Assembly: GCF_000695255.1 (NCBI RefSeq)
Contig: NZ_JMIB01000004.1
Coordinates: 62,001 to 126,000, forward strand
Length of the DNA: 64,000 nucleotides
Direction: 5' to 3'
Source of the DNA: Photobacterium galatheae
GTDB taxonomy: Bacteria > Pseudomonadota > Gammaproteobacteria > Enterobacterales > Vibrionaceae
A model generated the notes under the pieces. The model made no database searches and had not been told where the DNA came from. It worked only from the letters and a program-made list of their open reading frames with translations. Shown here one piece after another: positions 47,860 to 57,429 of this stretch. Position numbers and translations under genes: made by a program. How positions within the stretch are numbered: position 1 is the first letter of the stretch; every line of letters begins with the position of its first letter.

Positions 47860-48892
47860 AGTCGCGACTACTGAAGAGAAGCCCTTTGACATTGAGAGTC
47901 TCAGTGGCACGGAAAAAGCGGCAATATTACTGCTCAGCCTGAATGAGCAGGATGCTGCTTCGATTATCCGCCATCTGGAACCGAAACAGGTTCAGCGGGT
48001 GGGTGGTGCCATGGCCAGCATGAAGGAACTGAGCACGGAAAAAGCTTCGGCTGTTCACCGTCAGTTCCTGACCGATATTCAGAAATACACCAGCATTGGG
48101 ATGGGCAGTGCGGACTTTGTCCGCAATACCCTGATTGCGGCCCTGGGTGAAGATAAGGCGAACAACCTGGTCGATCAGATCCTGATGGGCAGCGGCTCCC
48201 GGGGTCTGGATTCACTGAAATGGATGGATCCACGCCAGGTGGCCAGTATCATTCTCAACGAACACCCGCAGATCCAGACAATCGTTCTGTCTTACCTGGA
48301 CCCGGAGCAATCGGCAGAGATTCTGTCTCAGTTCCCGGAGCGGGTTCGTCTGGATCTGATGATGCGGATTGCCAACCTGGAAGAAGTTCAGCCTGCGGCA
48401 CTGCACGAGCTGAACGATATCATGGAGAAACAGTTTGCCGGTCAGGCTGGTGCTCAGGCCGCGAAGATTGGCGGCATGAAGGCTGCAGCCGATATCATGA
48501 ACTACCTCGACAACAACATCGAAGGTTTGCTGATGGAGCAAATCCGCGAGAACGACGAGGAAATGGCGGTTCAGATCGAAGATCTGATGTTCGTGTTCGA
48601 AAACCTTGCCGAGGTGGACGACCGGGGTATCCAGAGTCTGCTGCGCGAAGTGCCGCAGGAACTGTTGCAGAAAGCCCTCAAAGGTGCCGACGATATGCTG
48701 CGTGAGAAGATCATGCGCAACATGTCCAAGCGTGCTGCTGATTTGCTGATGGACGATCTGGAAGCCATGGGACCGATTCGTGTGTCTGACGTGGAAGCGG
48801 CACAGAAAGAAATTCTGTCGATTGCCCGTCGTTTAGCTGAAGCCGGTGAGCTGTTGCTAAATGGTGGCGGTGGTCAGGATGAGTATCTCTAA
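47849..48892 (+). CDS. fliG: FliG, rotor/switch protein
   Basis: Torque-bearing C-ring protein. The 347 residues carry the N-terminal FliF-binding domain (SGTEKAAILLLSLNEQDAA), the middle-domain EHPQ motif (ILNEHPQIQTIVLSYL) and the charged C-terminal domain that meets the stator (about 265-330). It overlaps fliF by 11 bases. Confidence 0.98.
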   Translation: MANEVATTEEKPFDIESLSGTEKAAILLLSLNEQDAASIIRHLEPKQVQRVGGAMASMKELSTEKASAVHRQFLTDIQKYTSIGMGSADFVRNTLIAALGEDKANNLVDQILMGSGSRGLDSLKWMDPRQVASIILNEHPQIQTIVLSYLDPEQSAEILSQFPERVRLDLMMRIANLEEVQPAALHELNDIMEKQFAGQAGAQAAKIGGMKAAADIMNYLDNNIEGLLMEQIRENDEEMAVQIEDLMFVFENLAEVDDRGIQSLLREVPQELLQKALKGADDMLREKIMRNMSKRAADLLMDDLEAMGPIRVSDVEAAQKEILSIARRLAEAGELLLNGGGGQDEYL

Positions 48893-48910
48893 TTCAGTTG
48901 GGGAAACAGA

Positions 48911-49726
48911 ATGACGATGGAACGCCGTCGCGGCTTTGTGCGTTTGAGTGGTCATCAGGCTGAAGAACTGGAACGCTGGGCGTATCCGGATTATACCGAA
49001 GCTGAACAAGCTCCGGCGGATAATGCGCTGAATTATGATCCCAGCTGGCGGCCAGTGGTCATGGATACTGAAGAGCCTGAACCGCAGCCACTGACAGCCG
49101 CTGAGCTGGAAGATATTCGTCAGTCCGCTTATGAAGAAGGACTGGATGAGGGCCGGGCAGCCGGACATGCCGAAGGTTTTGAAACGGGCCGTCAGGAAGG
49201 CGTGGCCACCGGTCATCAGGAAGGTTTGGCTGCTGGCCATGAAGAAGGGCTGGCCGCCGGTCAGGCGGAGATTGAAACACACGTTGCCAGCCTGACGAAC
49301 ATTGTGAATCAACTGGCTGAGCCTTTACGGCAGGTCGATCACGAGGTCGAGAGCCAGTTAGTCAACATGGTGCTGCTTTTAACCCGTGAACTGATCCGGG
49401 TGGAAGTTCAGACGAACCCGCAGGTCATCCTGTCGACCGTCCGTGAGGCTGTGGCCGCTTTGCCGCTGGCTTCGCAGCAACTCACCCTCCAGTTACACCC
49501 GGAAGATCTGGCGCTGGTACAGTCGGCTTACGGCCAGCAGGCGCTGGAAGACCGTCACTGGCAGTTACTGGCAGAGCCGGGGCTGTCTCGTGGGGATGTT
49601 CAGATTGAGGCTGGAGATTCCAGTGTCGATTACCGGATGGAAGACCGTATCCGACATCTGCTGTCGCAGTTCCTGGGGATGAATAACCGTCCGGCTGATG
49701 AGGCACCACAGGAGTCTGGGGAATGA
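48911..49726 (+). CDS. fliH: FliH, export ATPase regulator
   Basis: Binds and controls FliI and links it to the C ring. The 271-residue product has an acidic N-terminal part. It is followed by an unbroken register of glycine at every fourth residue from 77 to 117 (eleven glycines, consecutive GxxxG steps), a helix-packing repeat known for FliH but long here. A coiled-coil and a C-terminal V-ATPase E-like domain (about 125-250) complete it. Its end overlaps fliI by four bases. Confidence 0.94.
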   Translation: MTMERRRGFVRLSGHQAEELERWAYPDYTEAEQAPADNALNYDPSWRPVVMDTEEPEPQPLTAAELEDIRQSAYEEGLDEGRAAGHAEGFETGRQEGVATGHQEGLAAGHEEGLAAGQAEIETHVASLTNIVNQLAEPLRQVDHEVESQLVNMVLLLTRELIRVEVQTNPQVILSTVREAVAALPLASQQLTLQLHPEDLALVQSAYGQQALEDRHWQLLAEPGLSRGDVQIEAGDSSVDYRMEDRIRHLLSQFLGMNNRPADEAPQESGE

Positions 49727-51039
49727 CCCTGGCACAACGTCTGGCGAGCTATCAAACAGAGTCGCTGGCCAATCGACCTGTCGCCTCCGGGCGGCTGGTT
49801 CGTGTCGTTGGTCTGACCTTAGAAGCCATTGGTTGCCGAGCACCGGTTGGCAGTGTCTGCCAGGTCGAAGCCATTCAGGGCAACATTGAAGCCGAAGTCG
49901 TTGGCTTTAGTGGTGAGACCCTTTTCCTGATGCCAAGTGAACAGCTGACGGGCGTGATGCCGGGCGCGAAAGTGACCCCATTGATGAATGATGGTGGCCT
50001 GCCGGTCGGTCCTGAGTTACTGGGCCGGGTGATTGACGGTATGGGCAATCCGCTGGATGGTAAAGGCCGTCTCTACACCGCGTCACGAGCTTCTCTGAAT
50101 GCTGAGCCGATCAATCCCCTTGCACGTAAACCGATTCATGAACCCCTGGATGTGGGTCTTAAGGCCATCAATGGATTGCTGACCGTTGGTAAAGGCCAGC
50201 GGATTGGCCTGTTTGCCGGTTCCGGTGTGGGTAAATCCGTCACGCTGGGTATGATGACCCGAGGCACGACGGCTCAGGTTGTCGTCGTGGGTCTGATCGG
50301 TGAGCGTGGCCGAGAGGTGAAAGAATTTATTGACGAGATCCTGGGCGAAGAAGGTCGCCAGCGCTCCGTCGTTGTTGCAGCACCGGCAGATGCCTCGCCG
50401 TTGATGCGTTTAAAAGGTTGTCAGACAGCCCTGACCGTCGCCGAGTATTTCCGCGATCAGGGGCTGGATGTTTTGTTGTTGATGGATTCTCTGACCCGTT
50501 TTGCCCAGGCACAACGGGAAATTGCGCTGTCGATTGGCGAACCACCCGCCACCAAAGGTTATCCGCCTTCCGTCTTTGCTAAATTACCGGCACTGGTGGA
50601 ACGTGCGGGCAATGGCGGTGAAGATCAGGGCTCGATTACCGCATTTTTTACGGTGCTGACGGAAGGGGATGACCTTCAGGATCCGATTGCGGATGCCTCA
50701 CGGGCGATTCTTGATGGCCACATTGTTCTGTCTCGTGAGATGGCGGATGCCGGTCATTATCCGGCCATTGATGTGGAACGTTCAGTCAGTCGGGTCATGC
50801 CTGCGATTGTCAGTGAAGAACAGATGGTGATGTCGAAAGCGGTTCGCCAGATTTTGTCCATTTGCCGTAAAAACCAAGAGCTGGTGGCCATTGGAGCCTA
50901 TAAGCCCGGCTCTGATCCGGCCATCGATCAGGCGTTTACACTGAAACCCCGGTTAGATGCTTATTTACAGCAAGGGATGAAAGAATCTGTTCCTTATGAA
51001 ATGTGTGTGAATATGCTGCGTTCAACGCTGGGAGCCTGA
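49723..51039 (+). CDS. fliI: FliI, flagellar export ATPase
   Basis: Energises and orders type III export of flagellar proteins. The 438 residues include the Walker A loop [15 protein letters not shown] (about 160-175), [17 protein letters not shown], the Walker B region [17 protein letters not shown] and the [15 protein letters not shown] motif. Translation is coupled to fliH by an ATGA overlap. Confidence 0.98.
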   Translation: MTLAQRLASYQTESLANRPVASGRLVRVVGLTLEAIGCRAPVGSVCQVEAIQGNIEAEVVGFSGETLFLMPSEQLTGVMPGAKVTPLMNDGGLPVGPELLGRVIDGMGNPLDGKGRLYTASRASLNAEPINPLARKPIHEPLDVGLKAINGLLTVGKGQRIGLFAGSGVGKSVTLGMMTRGTTAQVVVVGLIGERGREVKEFIDEILGEEGRQRSVVVAAPADASPLMRLKGCQTALTVAEYFRDQGLDVLLLMDSLTRFAQAQREIALSIGEPPATKGYPPSVFAKLPALVERAGNGGEDQGSITAFFTVLTEGDDLQDPIADASRAILDGHIVLSREMADAGHYPAIDVERSVSRVMPAIVSEEQMVMSKAVRQILSICRKNQELVAIGAYKPGSDPAIDQAFTLKPRLDAYLQQGMKESVPYEMCVNMLRSTLGA

Positions 51040-51069
51040 TGATGACTGGCTCGCAAGCAACGGGAGGCG

Positions 51070-51513
51070 ATGATGTCTGAACGGGCGTTGGAGCTGATTC
51101 TTGAGCAGGCAAAAGAAAAGGAACATAACGCTTTTCTGGCGCTGGAGCAGGCGAAACGAGATCTCGATGGTTTTTATTTGCAGCGAGAGCAAATTGAAAA
51201 GTATCGCTTTGACTATTGCCGGCAGCTCACGGAGCGAGGGCAGAATGGCCTGACCGGCAGCCAGTTCAGCCACCTGCATAAGTTTCTGGGGCAGTTAGAT
51301 GAAACGCTGGCTCAGCAGGCTGCAGCAGGCAGAGAATTCGAGCGTCAGGTTGAGCAGTGTGCGGACATCTGGCAAGAAACCCGTAAAGCGCGGAAGTCTG
51401 TCGAATGGTTGCTGGAGAAAAAAGGGGCTGAACGAGAACAGCGTTTAGCCCGACAGGAGCAAAAACTGATGGATGAGTTTGCCACCTTACAGTCTGCCCG
51501 ACGGATGCGTTGA
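51070..51513 (+). CDS. fliJ: FliJ, export gate-ATPase coupling protein
   Basis: A 147-residue charged coiled-coil protein that fits FliJ, the central stalk-like factor between FliI and FlhA. It is rich in Glu/Gln/Arg/Lys, with long heptads at about 5-60 and 85-140. GGGAGG is placed before two tandem ATG codons, so the start is the first or second. It is the last gene of the fliE block; 100 bases follow with a possible sigma-54 promoter for fliK. Confidence 0.93.
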   Translation: MMSERALELILEQAKEKEHNAFLALEQAKRDLDGFYLQREQIEKYRFDYCRQLTERGQNGLTGSQFSHLHKFLGQLDETLAQQAAAGREFERQVEQCADIWQETRKARKSVEWLLEKKGAEREQRLARQEQKLMDEFATLQSARRMR

Positions 51514-51546
51514 GCATTCATTTTGTTGAGCATCCTTTCTAATAAG

Positions 51547-51561
51547 TGGTTCGTTTTTTGC
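51547..51561 (+). promoter_or_regulatory. Candidate sigma-54 promoter of the fliK operon
   Basis: TGGTTC-N5-TTGC with ten bases between GG and GC, 59 bases before the fliK ATG. Confidence 0.7.
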
Positions 51562-51619
51562 ATGACTCACCTTAGCGCGACGACTTGGAACGTCAAATAA
51601 TTGTCAAAGTAAGGTGGAT

Positions 51620-53056
51620 ATGAAACCGTCCAGTAGCATTGCTGTCGATTTTGGTTCGTCTGGAACTGCTCTTCGACCGGGGAAGACGGCTCAGCCTGAT
51701 AGCCGTGAAGAGCAGGGCCTGCCAGGTTTTTCATCCAGTCTTGAGTCTGCTGTCCGTCATGACAAAAAGGCTGAGAGTGGGCGTCAAAAAATTGAACCTT
51801 CATCGACCCAGACTTCGAAATCCCGCCAACAGCCAGCCAGTGAATCTCGGGTCGGGAGCGGCAAGCGGCAGGAGCAGGCAAACGAGGTCAACGGCAAAGA
51901 AAAAATGAAGTCTTCAGACGAGACGAAAGGCTCGGATGAGCAGACAGAAGTGGCCTCTGAAGGCAATGAAGATAAAATTCGGGCGGATGCGGAAGCGCTC
52001 CTCGACAGACTGAATGCATCCAGCCAGCAATTACAAACGGCAAAGGATGGCAAAGATTTGCCACCGGATGCAGAAGCGCTGGAAGGGGAGGGGGCTGAGG
52101 CGGCTTTACTGGTTGGCGGAGCTGCCATGCAGCTATCGCAATCCGGTGTGCAGGGTGGCGAGGCCGAAATGAGTGATGAAGCCGATGCGCTGACGGCTGG
52201 CCGTCAGGGAAAGCTGGCTCAGATGCTGATGGCGCAAGGTAATGTACAGGCAGATTCGAAAGCGAAATCATCGGAGGCGGCAGCATTCGCTGGTGTTCAG
52301 AGCGCTGCACCGCTGGATTCAGCTCATGCAGACGGTGAAGCTCAACCCGACTGGCTGAATGAAGCCATTGCCCGGCTGACGGCGTCGAAAGGCGGTGAAG
52401 CCGGCATGGCCGAAGGTGAGCACAGTGGTCATCAGCCTGGCAACGGTAATCCGGGGATGGCGGCAGGGCTGAATGCAGCACTGGCTGATGCCGGACTGCA
52501 GCTGGATGGCGCGCAGTCGGATGCACAGACAGCGACGGTTTCCGGGCAACATCAGTCGTTACAGACGATGGCTGCAGGTTTACAGCGCGGTGATGCGGCA
52601 CAGACGCAGCAACCCCCTTTACCGCTTCAGCGGGACATGGCTGGGGAGCAATTGGCAGAACGTGTCCAGATGTTGATGAGCAAGAATCTCAAGCAGGTCG
52701 ATATTCGTCTGGATCCGCCTGAGCTGGGACGCTTACAGATTAAACTGCACATCAACAATGATCAGGCCTCGGTTCAGTTTAACGTCGGGAATGCTCAGAC
52801 CCGGGATCTGGTTGAGCATGCCATGCCAAGGCTGCGTGAATTACTTCAGCAGCAGGGAATTCAATTGGCGCAGAGCAGTGTTCAACAGGATAGTGGCCAA
52901 CAACTGGCGGGTCAGCATACGGGCGGTCAGCAGCAGGATGAACACGGTTCGGCACGCGGTGGGCAAAGCGATCCGCTTCAGTCTGATGAGGACACAGGCA
53001 ATGCGGTTGCCATGACCGTCAGTGAACAACGCGACGGCATCGATTACTATGCCTGA
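51620..53056 (+). CDS. fliK: FliK, hook-length control protein
   Basis: Molecular ruler that ends hook growth and switches export specificity. The 478-residue product has a long disordered N-terminal region rich in Ser, Gln, Glu, Lys and Ala (about 1-330). A conserved C-terminal switch domain follows (about 335-420) with QVDIRLDPPELGRLQIKL, then a Gln/Gly-rich tail. The ATG at 51620 has AAGG at proper distance; a GTG two codons up is less likely. It leads fliKLMNOPQR-flhB. Confidence 0.95.
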   Translation: MKPSSSIAVDFGSSGTALRPGKTAQPDSREEQGLPGFSSSLESAVRHDKKAESGRQKIEPSSTQTSKSRQQPASESRVGSGKRQEQANEVNGKEKMKSSDETKGSDEQTEVASEGNEDKIRADAEALLDRLNASSQQLQTAKDGKDLPPDAEALEGEGAEAALLVGGAAMQLSQSGVQGGEAEMSDEADALTAGRQGKLAQMLMAQGNVQADSKAKSSEAAAFAGVQSAAPLDSAHADGEAQPDWLNEAIARLTASKGGEAGMAEGEHSGHQPGNGNPGMAAGLNAALADAGLQLDGAQSDAQTATVSGQHQSLQTMAAGLQRGDAAQTQQPPLPLQRDMAGEQLAERVQMLMSKNLKQVDIRLDPPELGRLQIKLHINNDQASVQFNVGNAQTRDLVEHAMPRLRELLQQQGIQLAQSSVQQDSGQQLAGQHTGGQQQDEHGSARGGQSDPLQSDEDTGNAVAMTVSEQRDGIDYYA

Positions 53057-53127
53057 GGCTGAAAAGGTTCAGGCCAGCGCATCGCAGAGACAATTACAGA
53101 GACAATTTACCTTTAGGTCACGGAATT

Positions 53128-53619
53128 ATGGCTGAAGAAGCGACAACAATCACAAACAGCAAAAAGCGCCTTATTTTATTATTACTGGCTTTGATTCCCG
53201 TACTTCTGGGCGGCGGGGCTGCATGGTATTTCCTGTCGGATAATGCGTTGTCAGACGATATGACCAGTGCCGATGTTGCGAAAGCGGCTGGAAAGCCAGA
53301 GCCTGCTTATTACGTGATTTTGCCAAATCCCTTTATTTTCAACGTGACCGGGGATACTCAGCAACGTCTGGTTCAGGTGAAGGTTCAGCTGATGGTGCGG
53401 GGAGACGAGAATGATACCCTGGCACGCCAGCACATTCCGTTGGTTGAGAGTACTTTGCTTCAATCATTCGGGGCGGCCAGTGTTGAGCAGTTACGTTCAC
53501 CCAGCGGTCGTCTTGAACTGCGTTTGCAGGCGCTGCAATCTGTACAGTCAGCACTGGTGAAAGTGTCTGGCAATCCTGTCATCGAACAGGTTCTGTTTAC
53601 CGGCTTCGTAATGCAATAG
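53128..53619 (+). CDS. fliL: FliL, stator-associated membrane protein
   Basis: Inner membrane protein that surrounds or supports the stator. The 163 residues have a short cytoplasmic N-terminus, one membrane helix (about 15-37, LILLLLALIPVLLGGGAAWY) and a periplasmic SPFH-like domain with PNPFIFNVTGDTQQRLVQVK. fliM begins 7 bases after its stop codon. Confidence 0.95.
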   Translation: MAEEATTITNSKKRLILLLLALIPVLLGGGAAWYFLSDNALSDDMTSADVAKAAGKPEPAYYVILPNPFIFNVTGDTQQRLVQVKVQLMVRGDENDTLARQHIPLVESTLLQSFGAASVEQLRSPSGRLELRLQALQSVQSALVKVSGNPVIEQVLFTGFVMQ

Positions 53620-53626
53620 GTTTCTT

Positions 53627-54673
53627 GTGACTGATTTACTTACCCAAGACGAAATTGATGCGCTGCTGCATGGCGTCGATGATGTAGACGATGAGCAACC
53701 CAAACAGCAGGAAGGCCCTGGGGTTATTTCGTTCGACTTTTCATCTCAGGACCGCATTGTCCGCGGTCGGATGCCAACGCTTGAGCTGATCAACGAGCGC
53801 TTTGCCCGTCATATGCGGATCAGCCTGTTTAACATGCTGCGTAAGACCGCAGAAGTCTCCATTAATGGCGTACAGATGCTGAAGTTCGGTGAATACCAGA
53901 ACACGCTGTACGTACCGACCAGTCTGAACATGGTGCGTTTCCGTCCGCTGAAAGGGACGGCATTGATTACCATGGAAGCCCGGCTGGTGTTTATTCTGGT
54001 CGAAAACTTCTTCGGGGGGGATGGCCGGTTCCATGCCAAGATTGAAGGCCGTGAATTTACACCCACGGAGCGCCGTATCGTTCAGATGCTGCTGAAGCTG
54101 GTTTTTGAAGATTACCGTGAGGCTTGGTCGCCGGTCATGGGGGTGGAGTTTGAGTATCTCGACTCTGAAGTGAACCCGACCATGGCAAACATTGTTAGTC
54201 CGACTGAAGTCATTGTCGTCAGCTCGTTCCACATTGAGATCGATGGTGGCGGCGGTGATTTTCATGTGGTGATGCCATATTCCATGGTGGAACCTATCCG
54301 CGAACTGCTGGATGCCGGTGTCCAAAGTGACAAGATGGATACCGATGTCCGCTGGAGCAAAGCACTGCGCGACGAAGTGATGGACGTCGAGATTAATTTG
54401 CGTGCCAAGCTGTTGGATATTGACCTGACGCTGCGCGATCTGATGGAACTGCGCAGTGGTGATGTGATCCCGGTGGAAATGCCTGAGTCGGCCACGCTCT
54501 TTGTTGAGGATCTGCCGACATACCGCGGTAAAATGGGCAAATCCGGCGATCATATTGCGATGAAGATAACAGAAAAATTGAAGCGGCCCGATACGGTGAA
54601 GACAGATTTGGCATTCCTGGATGGGGATGAGCTGAGTCCGACATTCTCCGTCACAGACCCGATTGACGATTAA
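53627..54673 (+). CDS. fliM: FliM, switch protein
   Basis: C-ring protein that binds CheY-P. The 348-residue product has the N-terminal CheY-binding peptide LTQDEIDALLHGVDD, the middle domain with GGGGDFHVVMPYSMVEPIRE, and the C-terminal FliN-like domain. The start is GTG. A four-gene run fliL-fliM-fliN-fliO has gaps of 4-12 bases. Confidence 0.98.
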   Translation: MTDLLTQDEIDALLHGVDDVDDEQPKQQEGPGVISFDFSSQDRIVRGRMPTLELINERFARHMRISLFNMLRKTAEVSINGVQMLKFGEYQNTLYVPTSLNMVRFRPLKGTALITMEARLVFILVENFFGGDGRFHAKIEGREFTPTERRIVQMLLKLVFEDYREAWSPVMGVEFEYLDSEVNPTMANIVSPTEVIVVSSFHIEIDGGGGDFHVVMPYSMVEPIRELLDAGVQSDKMDTDVRWSKALRDEVMDVEINLRAKLLDIDLTLRDLMELRSGDVIPVEMPESATLFVEDLPTYRGKMGKSGDHIAMKITEKLKRPDTVKTDLAFLDGDELSPTFSVTDPIDD

Positions 54674-54685
54674 TACAGGTGATTT

Positions 54686-55078
54686 ATGTCAGAAAAAGAT
54701 CAACAAGTTGCTGACGATTGGGCGTCTGCTCTTGCGGAGCAGACCATTGATGGCTCGGTTGAAGCAGCACCCCTGGAAGAGCTGAAAGACGAGAGTACGC
54801 CAATTTCAGACGATGAACGCCGTCGTCTGGATACGATTATGGATATCCCGGTGACGATTTCGATGGAAGTCGGCCGCACCAAAATTAGTATCCGTAACCT
54901 GCTGCAGCTCAACCAAGGCTCGGTCGTCGAGCTTGACCGCGTGGCGGGTGAGTCGCTGGATGTGCTGGTGAACGGCACGCTGATCGCTCACGGTGAAGTG
55001 GTTGTGGTGAACGACAAGTTCGGTATCCGCTTGACTGATGTGATCAGCCAGACTGAACGTATTAAGAAGCTGCGGTAA
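54686..55078 (+). CDS. fliN: FliN, switch protein
   Basis: Lower ring of the C ring and docking site for FliH. The 130 residues have an acidic N-terminal tail and the SpoA domain with MDIPVTISMEVGRTKISIRN and LNQGSVVELDRVAGESLDVL. CAGGTG stands ahead of the ATG. It lies between fliM and fliO. Confidence 0.97.
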   Translation: MSEKDQQVADDWASALAEQTIDGSVEAAPLEELKDESTPISDDERRRLDTIMDIPVTISMEVGRTKISIRNLLQLNQGSVVELDRVAGESLDVLVNGTLIAHGEVVVVNDKFGIRLTDVISQTERIKKLR

Positions 55079-55082
55079 GGGC

Positions 55083-55472
55083 ATGAAGGGAAAGAAAATC
55101 ATCCTGGCCACTGCGCTGGCAGCGTTGGGGTCACCCGTTTTTGCTGCGGCACCGGAAATTGATATGGGCGCGACGTTTGGATCGCTGCTGTTGGTTCTGG
55201 TGCTGATTGTTTTCCTGGCCTGGCTTCTGCGTCGGATGAAATTGCCTGGTGTGACCGGCGGCGATAATGGCTTGCAGGTGATCCGCCAGGTGGTCGTGGG
55301 CCAGCGTGAGCGGATTGTGCTGGTTCAGGTCGGTGAAGAGCAATTACTCATCGGCGTGACTCCTCAAAATATCTCTATGCTGACCAAACTGGATAAACCG
55401 TTGCCTGTTGAAACGCGTACAGGCAATGGGGAATTTGCTCAGCAACTCAGTAAGCTGTTGAAAAAACAATGA
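55083..55472 (+). CDS. fliO: FliO, export gate assembly protein
   Basis: Helps assemble the FliP ring. The 129-residue product has a signal-like hydrophobic N-terminus, a main membrane helix at about 35-52 ([18 protein letters not shown]) and the cytoplasmic FliO domain ([20 protein letters not shown]). Its end overlaps the fliP start by four bases. Confidence 0.93.
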   Translation: MKGKKIILATALAALGSPVFAAAPEIDMGATFGSLLLVLVLIVFLAWLLRRMKLPGVTGGDNGLQVIRQVVVGQRERIVLVQVGEEQLLIGVTPQNISMLTKLDKPLPVETRTGNGEFAQQLSKLLKKQ

Positions 55473-56323
55473 TACACCGACTGAAATTACTGCCCTGGAT
55501 TGCAGGTTTGCTGTGTCTGCTGATGTCCGGGCTGGCGCAGGCACAAAGTGAAGAAGGCGGCCTTGGTAAGGTCGCCAGCAGCAGTGTCACTGTCAGTGAA
55601 ATGAAAAGTGATAAAGGCGCTGCGACACTTCTGACAACCAAAGGTGGCGGTGGCATTCCGGCTTTTTCTGTTTCGGTGAACCCGGACGGCAGCGAAGACT
55701 ATTCTGTGACCCTGCAAATTCTGGCGCTGATGACCGCGCTGGGTTTCCTGCCGGCCATTGTGATTCTGATGACGTCATTTACCCGGATTGTGGTGGTGAT
55801 GTCGATTCTTCGTCAGGCATTGGGTTTGCAGCAGACGCCATCCAATCAGGTGATCATCGGGATCGCGCTGTTTATGACCTTTTTCGTGATGTCACCGGTG
55901 CTGGATGAGATCAATACCAAGGCGGTTCAGCCGTACATCAATGAAGAAATGACGGCTCGGGAGGCGCTGACGGCGGCTCAGGATCCGCTGCGTCAGTTCA
56001 TGCTCAAGCAGACTCGGGTGAAAGATCTGGAAACGTTCGTTGATATGTCTGGTTCAACAGCGACGGATCCACAGGAAGTACCAATGACGGTGCTGATCCC
56101 GGCTTTCATTACCTCTGAACTGAAAACCGCGTTCCAGATTGGTTTTATGCTTTTCCTGCCGTTTTTGATCATCGATCTGGTTGTGGCATCGGTGCTGATG
56201 GCGATGGGGATGATGATGCTGTCACCCATGATTGTATCGTTGCCGTTTAAACTCATGCTGTTTGTGCTGGTAGATGGCTGGAACCTGATCCTGTCAACGC
56301 TGGCCGGCAGTTTTGGCACCTGA
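55469..56323 (+). CDS. fliP: FliP, export gate protein
   Basis: Core of the flagellar type III export gate. The 284-residue precursor has a cleavable signal peptide ([13 protein letters not shown]), a Ser/Gly-rich stretch longer than in enteric FliP (about 25-65), then four membrane helices. Signature blocks are [20 protein letters not shown] and [20 protein letters not shown]. Coupled to fliO by an ATGA overlap. Confidence 0.97.
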   Translation: MIHRLKLLPWIAGLLCLLMSGLAQAQSEEGGLGKVASSSVTVSEMKSDKGAATLLTTKGGGGIPAFSVSVNPDGSEDYSVTLQILALMTALGFLPAIVILMTSFTRIVVVMSILRQALGLQQTPSNQVIIGIALFMTFFVMSPVLDEINTKAVQPYINEEMTAREALTAAQDPLRQFMLKQTRVKDLETFVDMSGSTATDPQEVPMTVLIPAFITSELKTAFQIGFMLFLPFLIIDLVVASVLMAMGMMMLSPMIVSLPFKLMLFVLVDGWNLILSTLAGSFGT

Positions 56324-56345
56324 AAACTGAAGAAGGAAACGCACG

Positions 56346-56615
56346 ATGACGCCGGAATCCTTTGTCGAAATCTTTCAGGAAGCCCTTTATATGGTCTTGC
56401 TGATGGTGACGCTGATTGTCGTCCCTGGCTTGCTGATTGGTTTAGTGGTTGCCATTTTCCAGGCGGCAACCTCCATTAACGAACAGACGCTGAGTTTTTT
56501 ACCGCGTCTGGTCGTGACACTGGCTGCACTGATGCTCTTCGGTCATATGATGACCCGGATGCTGATGGATTATTTCTATCGCATCATTGAGCAAATTCCT
56601 CAGATCCTCTACTGA
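56346..56615 (+). CDS. fliQ: FliQ, export gate protein
   Basis: An 89-residue protein with two membrane helices (about 16-40 and 50-75) and the family start TPESFVEIFQEALYMVLLM. It packs around FliP in the export gate. GAAGGA lies before the ATG. It stands between fliP and fliR in the usual order. Confidence 0.97.
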   Translation: MTPESFVEIFQEALYMVLLMVTLIVVPGLLIGLVVAIFQAATSINEQTLSFLPRLVVTLAALMLFGHMMTRMLMDYFYRIIEQIPQILY

Positions 56616-56626
56616 GTCAGCGGCGC

Positions 56627-57409
56627 ATGCATTATCCTGCAGAGATCATTCTTGAGTGGCTGGCGAACTACTTCTGGCCCCTGACCCGGATTGGCGCCAT
56701 GATGATGAGCATGACCTTCTTTGGTGCCCGCTTTGTCTCAATGCGGATCCGGCTGTATTTGTCTCTGGCCGTTACTTTCGCGGTCATGCCGGTTCTGCCT
56801 GCGGTGCCGGATACGATTCCTTTACTGTCATTTCAGGGATTTCTGACCACGGCACAGCAAGTGGTGATTGGTGTCGCGATGGGGCTGGTCACGCAGTTTG
56901 TGACGCAGACTTTCGTGCTGCTCGGGCAGATACTGGGGATGCAGTCGAGTCTGGGTTTTGCCTCGATGGTCGACCCGGCAAACGGGCAAAATACACCGGT
57001 ATTGGGTCAGTTTTATATGATGCTGGCCATCATGCTCTTTCTGGCAACAGACGGGCACCTGACCATGCTCAATCTGGTCGTGCTCAGCTTCACGACGCTG
57101 CCTGTGGGAACATCAATGTTGCAGGCTGTCGATTATCAGCTGTTGGCGGGCTGGTTTGGCCTGATGTTTAAAACCGGTCTGACCATGTCGCTGGCCGGGA
57201 TCATTGCGCTGCTGACTGTGAACCTGTCTTTTGGCGTCATGACCAGAGCTGCGCCGCAGTTGAATATTTTCTCGCTGGGCTTCTCGTTTGCCCTGTTGCT
57301 GGGATTATTTATCAGCTGGTATCTGCTGGTTGGCATTCTGGCACATTATGAAGAACACTGGCAGTTAGGCACCGAGCAGATTTGCAGCCTGATCCGGCTG
57401 GATTGCTGA
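56627..57409 (+). CDS. fliR: FliR, export gate protein
   Basis: A 260-residue protein with about six membrane helices, completing the FliPQR gate. Family blocks seen are NYFWPLTRIGAMMMSM near the start, LGQILGMQSSLGFASMVDP in the middle, and MTRAAPQLNIFSLGF near residue 210. flhB begins 20 bases after its stop codon. Confidence 0.97.
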   Translation: MHYPAEIILEWLANYFWPLTRIGAMMMSMTFFGARFVSMRIRLYLSLAVTFAVMPVLPAVPDTIPLLSFQGFLTTAQQVVIGVAMGLVTQFVTQTFVLLGQILGMQSSLGFASMVDPANGQNTPVLGQFYMMLAIMLFLATDGHLTMLNLVVLSFTTLPVGTSMLQAVDYQLLAGWFGLMFKTGLTMSLAGIIALLTVNLSFGVMTRAAPQLNIFSLGFSFALLLGLFISWYLLVGILAHYEEHWQLGTEQICSLIRLDC

Positions 57410-57429
57410 GTTAAAAGGGAGAGGCACAG

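Noticed and set aside
47062..47910. 282-codon open frame antisense to fliF and fliG
   Set aside because: It crosses the junction of two well-supported genes and shows no signal, domain or start site.
49139..49261. 12-base periodicity that could suggest tandem DNA repeats or CRISPR-like units
   Set aside because: The periodicity comes from the GxxxG protein repeat in FliH; the DNA units differ and there are no spacers.
53741..54553. 270-codon open frame antisense to fliM
   Set aside because: It lies fully inside fliM on the other strand and has a shadow-type composition; fliM is certain.
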